Assembly: GCA_037043015.1 (NCBI GenBank)
Contig: CM073323.1
Span: forward strand, 8,308,001-8,372,000
DNA: 64,000 bases
Direction: 5' to 3'
Source of the DNA: Bryum argenteum
Taxonomy: Eukaryota; Streptophyta; Bryopsida; Bryales; Bryaceae
A program made the position numbers and the translations under genes. Position 1 is the first letter of the stretch; each line of letters begins with the position of its first letter. Shown here piece after piece: positions 55,293 to 64,000 of the stretch. The notes under the pieces are model-generated. The model made no database searches, was not told the origin of the DNA, and was given only the letters and a program-made list of their open reading frames with translations.

Positions 55293-57539
55293 ACTCGAAC
55301 TCAAGCTTCGGATTCTTGATGTATGGCACGGACCGTTTAACCAACCGATGCGAGTCCATGGCCATAAACCACGAGGCTCTCGAGGAGGTAGAAGCGAGTG
55401 GCTTGGTGGGGATGGCGAGGAATGCAGATTGAAGGGTGCCATTTCAAAAAGCGGAAGCACAAAGCGTGCAACGCCCGAGGAGTTACAAGTGATGAGACTC
55501 TTCTGGATATTAGAAGCCATTTCAAAAAGTGCTCCCTCTTTAATATCACATTCTCAGGTGAGCCATGCATGAATCGTTCATTTCTAAGGAAAAGTTGAAA
55601 GTTGGGTATGAATAGTTCGTATCTCTTGTCCTATTTGAGACTTGTTCATTTCACTAAATTCTCCACATTTTAACTAATTGGAACTTGGGTAAATGGATCT
55701 TATACTCTACAATTTAATGTGTTCTACAGACTCCAAAACTCAAATGCGGCTCTTACTAAACACGTGGTTGATGCACTAGTGTTGCCATGAGTTTAGAGAT
55801 TACAATGTCTTTTAACTTAGGAGCATTTTATTAGCCTTGTATTTTTTGTAATGGTAGTATGTGTTGTCTAGTTATTGCACATCCATAGGATTTCGCCTGC
55901 TAAGAGTTACGATGCTTGATGCGCTCGCCTTACAAGTACATGATGTTAGTAGCCATTTCTCATTTAGAATTGAATTCTGAACTAATAACTTCACGATGCA
56001 ATCCCAAATTTGTTGCTCAAAAATGACTTGAACATTGATATAATCTATAAATACAATTATCTAGTTTCTTCTAGATTGTACCTCTAGAGGGAAGATCTTG
56101 GCAATGAGGGACCCCTATACATCACTTTAGAACATTGATTGCCAATTACTAACTACAGCCTGGCTTCCTCTCCAACCCAGTAAGAGCTCCTCCTATTCAC
56201 TTCAACGACAAGCACACATCGAGCGTCAACGACAAGCACGCAGAGAGCGCTACTACCCAGACGAGATGGCTGACTCTAGAGAAGAAATTTGATTCCGACC
56301 TGCGTTGTTGAGGCATTAGCCATGCCATCAAAGGGCGTAGGCTCCTCCTCTTAGAAACACAGTCACATTTCATTCTCGGATCTTGGCACACTTACAGCTG
56401 ATCTGATTTACAGTAGTGCTAGACATATATAGCGAATTGCATTCTTGTTCGGTTCAGACTCCTAGGATTACTGCACCTGGGGCTTCATCTCTGTGCAATG
56501 GCTCAGTATTCCCCTAGAATCTATGATGAAAGTAACTCATCTCTTTTGGGTCGGAGACATTCGAGGAGAAGTACTAGCACAACAACGATGGAATGTTGTT
56601 AGAAGCCGAGAATTCTGTGATAGTCCGGTGGCAATATGGACTGAGGCCAATCAAGTTGCGAGACCCACAGAGCCCATCTTGGAGCTCTTGGAGTTCGAAA
56701 GAACCGGGAACCTTGTGCAGCTAACAGGCTTCGGAGACGCAATCGGTCATCTAGAGATGTGGTTAGAGAGGAGGATCAAATTAAGGTCCAGGAGAGAGTC
56801 GGTATCCTTATCCGTGCTATCCAGCTCAGCTTTTCAGAAGAAGAGACGACTTTGAGAGAACGTAGCTTTGAGAGAGAGGATGGAGCGGTGATGATGAAAT
56901 GGAATTGGGACCTACAGAGGAGGAAGTAAGGGCGTGGTTGGAGCCTTGTTCTATAGACACCATTGTAGATCAAGCTCCAAGTAACTACTACTGCACCACC
57001 TGTCTTTACTCGTTACTGCTGATCGAGGGTGATTTTCTCAAAACTGACTGTTGATATAAATATCTATTAACAAAGAAAGCGTCTGATGTCAGTGTGATGT
57101 AAGTGGTGCTTTATGCTAGCAAGCAAAGTAAGAACTAAAAGATCTATGCTCGTTTACAGTGGAAGTCACAGCAGGCCAGCACACCTGCCCTCGGAAACCA
57201 TTTGGTATGGAGAGTTTCTGGACCTAATCTACATCATAAGAAAGAGCATGGGCAAAATTGAAACCATTTTGAACTTTCTATATCTAATTTGACATAAAAC
57301 TCAATTTAGAAGTAAGGTTGTAATGACAGCAATGCTGACATTCCTATACATGCCGATTGCAAGCTTTCACGAATGGTCCATTTCTGTAAGATTAACAGAA
57401 GTGTTAAGCATTTTACATTCTCTTTCTACTTCAATAAAAATGTCCTCCGATTGGGTGAGCCAATGTGGAATGACAGCACTTGTAGCTAGTTTCGAAGCTT
57501 GAAGCACAAGCTACGGTAGAAGCAACCATTTAAGAAATA
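55293..57539. other. Intergenic with one unexplained 120-codon ORF
   Basis: 56493-56855 (+) encodes 120 residues including WTEANQVARPTEPILELLEF and an Arg/Ser-rich end. The composition looks coding but I recognise no family. It might be a downstream piece of the F-box gene. The rest shows no gene or repeat. Confidence 0.3.
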
Positions 57540-58546
57540 GTAACTGACAGAGGTAAAGAGGCCCATGTCGAGCAGACCTGGTTCTAGAGACCGGAGGATT
57601 CACGTCTAATTAGCTCCCACATACACCCTACACCCTAGACAGCCATGCCTTCCTCATCGTTCTCCGAAGCAACTCATGGTTGAAGATTAACCAGATGTAT
57701 CACAGAAAGCACAGAAAGCATTTGCAGTGTAATTGGAAAACAGTGAGATTGTAACTTAGTCAAGTAAATCAATTGTAGACAGCCAGTCAGAATGCTCTTT
57801 GTTGTGTGGAGAGACATGCAATTGCAAGCAAAAGTAACATTCAGAATCTAGAAGGAAAAGGAATCGGCAAACTGAGCTCGACATAAACCGGCAAATTGGG
57901 CTTGCCCATGAGAGCACATCACATCCTCTTTGACAAGAGTTTTCCAAGCTAAGGTAGTCTAAGAGGATCCCCATCGGCTGCGATATCACAAAGCTGAAGC
58001 GGAGAGGGAAGAGAAAGTGAATAAGGACACTAAGTATCTCCTCTCATTGGGAATGTAATCCAGTGATAAAGATAATCAAGATTGTCGGGCCTAGCATATA
58101 ACGATCAACATTGCAATTGTTCTACAGTGAAGTGGCTACTTGATGGAGCTATTTGGTTAATGCATGCCTACTATAGACTGTAGAGCAATTCATGGGCAAG
58201 CTTCTCATTGTGCAAGGAGCACATGTTAAACAAAGAGGGACAAGACTATATAAAAAATTCAACAATGCACACACACTTGTCACACAAATTTGCTCTCAAA
58301 TATTATATAAACATAACAATTGATGTCACACTTGGAATACTTATATTTAAGCCATAAGAACATTCCATGTAACTAAGGATGTGGTTGCTTGTGCCAAAAA
58401 ATGCACATGCCATGAGTCTACTAAGAGAAACATTGCTACAATTTTGATAATCCCTCATTGTAAGCTAATACAACAAAAAACATCAGCAATAACAATGAAC
58501 CTCTTCAACAAGCACATCTTTAATAGACTCGAACCCACGTTACAAA

Positions 58547-59344
58547 TCAGTAGTCCTCATGCTTGAAACAAATTGGTTGGAGTTTCTTTACAAATGAGTA
58601 GTCCTCATGCTTGAAACTGATTCGTTGGAGTTTCCTGGGAGGACAAGCCTCCTCGTCGGTGAAAAGGCTCGAGGTAGACTCGACGTCTTTTCCGTAGCCT
58701 CCACGAACCGGAAACTGAAGCCAGGCTCTATCTTCAGCTGAAGCGCACTTCTCTGGACTCTTCTCCAGGATCATCAGCCCATCTTCGTCATCGCTGGAAA
58801 CTGCGGACTCAAGGAAGGGGCCATCTTCACCTGAAAACAACACTAGATCTTCACGCACAGAAGAGAACTCCTGATTGCCCTCAGGGTTGGCACCAACGTC
58901 ACCTGTGACCCACATACCTGGAATCCCACGGAGGAACATCGATCCTTCATCGTCATCGGTAGAGATGCCAATAGACTTCGTTTCATTGGCACTAGCCGCA
59001 GTACGAGGGCTTCGGCTCGCTCCCAACAATCCACCTCGTCGGTCTCCGGGCTTGGACTTGGTGGTGTTGCGTCCGGACACTCCAAGCTGTCGCACTCCGG
59101 GGTTGGACTTGGTGGTGTTGCGTCCGGACACTCCAAGCTGTCGCACTCGCTGCTGCCGCCGCTTCCGATACTTCTCTCGGTGCGCACCACCCTGGGTAAA
59201 AAGATTCTTGCATTTCCCGCACTTGTACCGCGGCTGCGATAGCTTTCCATTGTTGAAGAAGCGGAACTGCATCTTTACGTCTTCATAATCGCAATGAACG
59301 CACCTCTTCGGCTTGCCCACGAGATCCTCCCGCTCCACCGCCAT
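58547..59344 (-). CDS. Divergent Dof-type zinc-finger protein, copy D (265 aa, intact)
   Basis: Uninterrupted 265-codon single exon. Residues about 14-44 form a Dof-type finger: CVHC, a 23-residue loop with FFNNGKLSQPRYK, CGKC, then LFTQGG. Dof proteins are plant-specific DNA-binding regulators recognising AAAG; the usual loop is 21 residues, so this is a variant finger. A basic stretch (KYRKRRQQRVR) follows and may serve as nuclear signal. Then come a 19-residue tandem duplication with the core RQLGVSGRNTTKS (two copies), an invariant MWVTGDVGANPEGNQEFSS block, an acidic Ser/Asp/Glu region that could activate transcription, and two FKHEDY repeats at the end. It is the only copy without the premature stop. 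Promoter: TATAAAT at 59428-59434 and ACACGTGT at 59483-59490. Confidence 0.65.
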   Translation of the reverse strand: MAVEREDLVGKPKRCVHCDYEDVKMQFRFFNNGKLSQPRYKCGKCKNLFTQGGAHREKYRKRRQQRVRQLGVSGRNTTKSNPGVRQLGVSGRNTTKSKPGDRRGGLLGASRSPRTAASANETKSIGISTDDDEGSMFLRGIPGMWVTGDVGANPEGNQEFSSVREDLVLFSGEDGPFLESAVSSDDEDGLMILEKSPEKCASAEDRAWLQFPVRGGYGKDVESTSSLFTDEEACPPRKLQRISFKHEDYSFVKKLQPICFKHEDY

Positions 59345-59490
59345 GATGATGGCGCAGCCTCCTCAGTAACAGGGCTCCACACTTGCAGCTCCGGCCACAG
59401 CCGGAACGCTCATTCCTACTGAAGTCAATTTATAGGCCATGGATCTGGCCTGGTGGTCGGATGCAGGTTTGTTTGAGTCTGTACACGTGT
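59345..59490 (-). promoter_or_regulatory. Promoter of Dof-like copy D
   Basis: TATAAAT box (59428-59434 on +, reversed) and ACACGTGT (59483-59490), conserved with copies A and B. Confidence 0.55.
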
Positions 59491-60452
59491 CATTAACGGA
59501 TTGGTACCGAACTCCCACTCCCAGTTCCAAGCGGGCGGGGGGAAATGCTACCGACAGGTTAAAAGCAACAGACTGATAGAAGGGTGCGGAGCTGCCATTC
59601 CCTTTTAGGGTTTCCGTGGCTGTTCACAACATTCAATCTGGGGGGGAAAAATGCTACCAGCGGAGCCCCTTCAGCCCATGGGAGTTTTCTTCAGAATTCC
59701 AGGAATTTTCAATTTGGATCCAAATTGAAAATTCCGCCCGTTTTTTATAATTTTCAATTTGAATTTTCAGTTTTCTTCAGAATCCCAGGGATTTTCAATT
59801 TGAATTTTCATTTTTTATAATTTAGAATTCAAAAATGAGGCCTGCGGTCCGAAAATATTCTAAAAACCTACTCCTTGGCATTAAAATATTAGGGGGCTCT
59901 TTACCCCTCCCCCTCCCTTGCCCGTGAGAAATGCTCGTAGCACTCATTTACAGCGATCCCTTGCTCTCCAGGGGTGGGCCCCAATTTTTTGGTTTTTTAC
60001 TTTGACCCCTCGGGTTTTTTATTTTCTTTTTAAAATTTGGGATCTACACCCCCATTCTGTCCTGTGGGCCTCTCCATAAAATTTTGAGGGCTAATACACA
60101 AAAAATTAGGGGCACCTCCTTATTAGCTCCCACCATGTCTGGAAAGTCCAGGGGACAACCTGGATTGAAGTTAGTGTCCGGCGTATCCATGCTCCTGGAT
60201 AGAATATAGTGTCGCTTAATCCTCACAGATGACATGACCGGTTCACTTATCTTGAAGGATGATAATAAAACCAAAATTGTCCGTATAGTATGAGAAAATT
60301 TGAAACTGTACGAATGGATTTCAAATTCGTGCGTAAAACATTTTGCAAAAAAATTATGTAGAATATGACGTGTCAATCCACCGTGGAGACGGGTTGGGTG
60401 CGGAGGGGTAGAGCGGGTGCGGGTGGTGTCGGGGCGGGTATCCTTTGGGCTA

Positions 60453-60607
60453 GGAACACGTAATTCATTATAATGGTATTATTCAGTGATTTTGAGAAAT
60501 GTGGGTTTAGGTGGAGTCGAGCTAAATGTACCCACACAGTACATTTGGCTCAACTCAAGCTCAATTTGATAATCTGAATATTCCCATTATAACGAATTAT
60601 GTGTTTA
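60453..60607. mobile_element. 155-bp foldback MITE
   Basis: The two halves are almost fully complementary: left GGAACACGTAATTCATTATA, right (reversed) TAAACACATAATTCGTTATA, continuing through ATATTCAG-like and CAAATGTAC-like blocks. GGGCTA flanks both sides (60447-60452 and 60608-60613). The homologous site at about 29270 (reversed: TTTGGCCTAGGGCTAATT) lacks the element. Target duplication could be TA or longer, so superfamily (Tc1/mariner-like or other) is open. Confidence 0.75.
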
Positions 60608-60613
60608 GGGCTA

Positions 60614-61249
60614 ATTCCTTGTCAGGAGGGCGGGTACCCTTTGGAGCAGGGCGGATTGATGATAAGCGGGGAGGGGAGGGGGTTTTGGAGGGGCAAGGCG
60701 GGTTACTGTGTGGCAAGGTGGGTTCCTATGTCACAGGGCGAGTGCAGCAAGGCAGGTGCGGGTAGGTGGGTGTCTCGGGGGAGAGGTGAAGGGAAGAGAG
60801 GAGAGTGCTCAGACTCTCCCTTCTTCGTGAACTTAGATTTGTTCTAAAAGAATAAGGGCCCTCAGTTTAGCAAGTGAAAATCCAAACATTCTCTCACGAT
60901 ATCTGGGTAATCAAAATCCTTGTTTTTGTAAAAGAATGTTTGGATTTGCCTACTTTAAAAAAACCCAACCTTTTTTCAAATAAAGAGAAGGGCGGAAGAG
61001 ATAAAGAAATCCTTGGCAAACCTCTTGCAAAGGCTCTTGGGAGGGTAAGAGCGGGTGTCATGGCGAAGGGTTCACTTGGTCCCTAGGGCAAGTTTCTTGT
61101 GAAAAGGCCGGTTCTCTACGGTGAGTGTCTCGGAGGGCAGGGCCAGTGCCCTAGGCACGGCGGGTTTCCAGGGCAGGTTTTCCATGGCAGGGAGGGTCCC
61201 TTTTCGATAAAATCCAAGGAGAGTGGCGACCCAAATCTTCCCAATTTCA
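60614..61249. other. G-rich low-complexity DNA
   Basis: GGCGGGT/GGGGAGG-type runs, similar in composition to 29.2-29.6 kb. ORFs are compositional. Around 60.89-60.95 kb a short inverted repeat (CCAAACATTCT and AGAATGTTTGGATTTG) is present. Confidence 0.4.
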
Positions 61250-61410
61250 ATACCCCTCTCATTGAAATTTGAGCTACCACACTCCAATCCCCCCCCCCTC
61301 TCTTATTCAAACTTTGTGCTACCACATTCCAAATTCCAATTCCCTTGTTATTCAAAATTAAAGCTACCACACTCAAAACCCCCTCTATCCCTCTTATTCA
61401 ATTTTGAAAT
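61250..61410. repeat. About 55-bp tandem repeat, three diverged units
   Basis: Units share TTATTCAAA or similar, then GCTACCACA(C/T)TC and a C-rich run. Starts near 61270, 61312 and 61365. Confidence 0.65.
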
Positions 61411-62246
61411 ATGAAAGCTTAGAAGAGTACATTAACAATGATTTAAAAATACCTTTGTTCCTCCCATGCTTAAGAAACACATCTCGTAATTGCAAGTGTA
61501 GCCCAATTTTTGTTTCTTGCACAACCTTGAAACAATAAGAAGAATTTTAATGTACCTCGCGTCAAGAAATTGACAAAAGAATATAAAATGATAAGACTAC
61601 TTTTAATTTGGTTCACACTTAACACGCAATTAAGCAATTATGCACCCGGCTATTTAAAAGTGCACTTCGGTACTACGATGGCTATTGCTTGCAAAAATGG
61701 AATTTTTTATTTTTAAACTTGATTTTTTCTGGAAAAAAAGGTGTTTAGCAAAGAATATTGTGTATTGTCAGAAGTGGTAATATAAAAAGACTTCTAATGG
61801 CATTGTGAACATATTTTTGGTATAAATCCATGTGAATAATACAAATATTTTTGTCCAGGGATATTTGAAATGCTTAGTATATGCTACAAATTGTGTAGAT
61901 TATAGTTAATATATTTTTGGTGAAAGAAAATGACGCGAGCACCAAACTCATTAATAAAAGTAGGCACCAAATTGTTCCAATGGACATTTAATAAAAATAT
62001 ACTCTATATTGTGCTTTGTATATATGTGGTAGAAAAGTATCTAAATACACGTATTCTAAACGTATACCAAGTTATGTATATAATCGATAATACAACTAAA
62101 TTCAACCCATATGTCCATCGCAACAACACGCCCGAAAATAATCCTTGCAATCTTGTACTATCTAGTACGTATATACACTTAGAAACACCATGTGTACACA
62201 AAAACACATGGACTACGTACTAATATCTAATGCGGCTTGCAACCGG
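61411..62246. other. AT-rich intergenic, nothing recognised
   Basis: No gene, RNA or repeat recognised. Immediately downstream (3') of the transposase remnant. Confidence 0.5.
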
Positions 62247-63914
62247 TCATCGTCGATAGCTTGGGTTTGCATTGCGATATATTCTAATATGTGGGCCTTC
62301 GCAGATTGGATAATGCAAATGTTGCTTGGAACCCGCACTCCAAAGACATTGCGGTTTCTCCCTGTTTCTATGGCCGGACATGATTCTTTCTCGTTCGTCC
62401 GCCCATGAAAAAATACATGCCTCTTTCTCTATCCAATCGTGATTCTCCCCGATAGCTCCCACAATGAATCCAAACAACAGCATACCGTTGTAAAGAGGAT
62501 CTCGGTCCGTCAACAACTCCCCTCGTATGATTGGCCAATGCCAACAAACTTTCATCTTGATTTTATTCCGGCCTTTTCCGTCTTCAATCACCTTCCCTAA
62601 ATAAAATGGAACACCTCGTCTACTTACATTTATCAACACCGAGGGCTACAAATTGTCCGAAAAGGATATCGGATTGAGGATCAAATGGGGAAAAGGATCG
62701 TCGGTATCTTCCGATACCGCTTTTTCTTCTTGTTCCATCAAAGATGTGATCACGAGCCGTTCTTTGTGCCCTCTGACCGCTTGGTTAGGTGGCCTCTCTC
62801 TTCAATGACCAAAGTATCCTCTAGCCTCAGAATTTGGAAGCATCGCCACTATTTGGTCCACAATAGTAATCTCGTGGTTTGATTCATTTCGATCGTCAAT
62901 AACATCTATTGATGCATCTATAGTAGGTGATGTCTCTAATACCTCTGAAGGCCAAAGTCACAAGAACTATGCTCGTTGCTACGATCTTTGCTTGGAAATT
63001 CGGCTAGGTATAGTTTCAAATGTTCGGCCTCTCTTTTCGCTTCACCATTTTTTTTCCGATGTTGGAATCTTTGAATGCACCTTTCTTTGTATGCAATAAA
63101 GTCATCCAATGCCTTCAACTCCCTTTCATCAGCTGCAAAGACCTTTGCAAACGATGGTCGTTCTTCTTTATTTGGTAGCGACTGCAACGTCTTTGTCCCT
63201 AACTCAGGTCCCCATTTATCCTTGCTATAATGTTTGTGTTGTACTCGAACCTTACCGACCCCCTCTCGATTGTCCATATAGAATCGCATGTGCGGAAAAG
63301 GTTATGCCAACCAAAGAGTCCCCACCCGTCAGTAAGTGAGGGGTTATGAAGGACTTCCAGTCCCACACATTTTCTAAGAGTCTGGCGCTAACAAACGCCT
63401 CTGTTATGGATGTACCTTGTTCTATTAGACTAAGCATTTCTTTCAATGAGTCGATGTCCGACCTCTTCAACACATTAGATATACAACTAAAGCGTTGGTC
63501 GATATCTTCGTGTGTATGGCCCACTATAAGGAAAGAGAGCTCCACCTCTTGAAAAAAACCCAATCCCACCAATGAAACACATAGAGCAAACATGTAAATG
63601 TTTTTATTCTCTCGTGTGCGAGCTTATCCGCTTGATACGTAATGTTGGAGGCAAAAAGCGTTTTCTCCTCTTCACATCTCCTATCACGCGCAACAATGCG
63701 CTCACCACCTGGTTGCTATCACGTTTGTGGTGCGCGCCGAACCACACATCGCAAAGATAAACCAATCCCATGTACGAGGGCTCCACACAAATGGGTCTTC
63801 ACAAACCGATACTCGATGTTCTTCACGGTTTGACGATTCTCGGTACCATGGTAGTGTTTTGATCCATGCCATCAACGATGATGCATATGTACAAACTCCG
63901 GGTTGATATAGCAC
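62247..63914 (-). pseudogene. DUF7869-type transposase remnant, runs off the window end
   Basis: Minus-strand coding pieces read in order: 63914-63604, then 63593-63252 with FFQEVELSFLIVGHTHEDID followed by QRFS, then 63289-62936, then 62639-62247 with GVPFYLGKVIEDGKG and VCWHWP. The GHTHxDxDQxFS motif, preceded by a RENKN block, typifies the C-terminal RNase-H-like domain (DUF7869) of a large transposon-encoded protein found in algae, early plants and animals. The last piece resembles the small BAH/chromo-like domain that often follows it. At least two frame changes break it: one within the ...ADKLA/RENKN block near 63615-63625, one near 63285. The 5' part lies beyond 64000. Confidence 0.65.
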
Positions 63915-64000
63915 GACCTCTTAAATATCCAATAATCCCTCCGTTCCTCCATCCGAATACGCAGATGCATCATAAACAACTCTTTTATTTTGATCCGAGC

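Larger units (their letters stand above)
57540..60450 (-). repeat. Older copy D of the duplicated Dof unit
   Basis: The reverse complement matches 29.26-34.56 kb in pieces: GC-rich edge (60310-60450), promoter and Dof gene, one 3' repeat block (57760-58540) and the distal edge (57540-57700). It is more diverged than A is from B. It lacks PB-A and PB-C, so it supplies unfilled sites for both. Confidence 0.75.

Overview
This 64 kb window is nuclear DNA of a land plant. Four intron-bearing housekeeping genes have clear streptophyte orthologues, introns are GT-AG (one GC-AG) of about 70-760 bp, and the DNA between genes is AT-rich and full of mobile elements. The plant-specific domains (Dof-type finger, ARG1-like DnaJ), moderate intron sizes and a DUF7869-type transposon remnant suggest a non-seed plant, perhaps a bryophyte. 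The species cannot be fixed from sequence alone.

Layout. (1) 1-6.4 kb is transposon territory: the right end of one CACTA element (ends at 508), then a complete 3.8 kb CACTA element (952-4776, AGT target duplication) carrying a 232-codon ORF. (2) 7.0-25.6 kb is the gene-rich part: Integrator subunit 9 (INTS9, +), an ArfGAP of the AGD8/9/10 type (-, tail to tail with INTS9), a HAPSTR1/C16orf72-like protein (+) and an ARL1/DnaJ16-like chaperone (+). For all four, exon lengths sum to a whole number of codons and every junction keeps frame. (3) 27.5-43 kb is a young duplicated block: a 3.4 kb inverted repeat (arms about 30.06-33.46 and 39.28-42.99 kb), each arm carrying a divergent Dof-type zinc-finger gene (copies A and B). 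A broken copy C lies between the arms. An older relative, copy D, lies at 57.5-60.4 kb and is the only copy with an uninterrupted 265-codon frame. (4) 44.3-53.5 kb is a second inverted repeat (arms about 3.6-3.8 kb) built around a small family of predicted secreted peptides with a Cys pair: one intact copy, one with a frameshifted tail, one pseudogene. (5) 54-64 kb holds an F-box fragment, Dof copy D, a foldback MITE and a frameshifted DUF7869-type transposase at the window end.

The most unusual signal is a set of non-autonomous elements that begin TTAA-CCC(C/T)TAAA and end in the mirror image. Comparison with duplicated, unfilled copies in the same window shows insertion into a single TTAA that becomes duplicated, which is the signature of piggyBac-type transposition. 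I see at least six full or nearly full members and several fragments, plus one element of a second TTAA family with a different terminus. No piggyBac transposase is present. A tRNA-derived SINE with clean target duplications and two CACTA elements were also resolved.

No operon-like organisation exists. The four housekeeping genes act in separate pathways (snRNA 3' processing, Golgi/COPI traffic, stress signalling, gravitropism-related chaperoning). The two duplicated families (Dof-like regulators and secreted peptides) are the parts that look lineage-specific and rapidly evolving.
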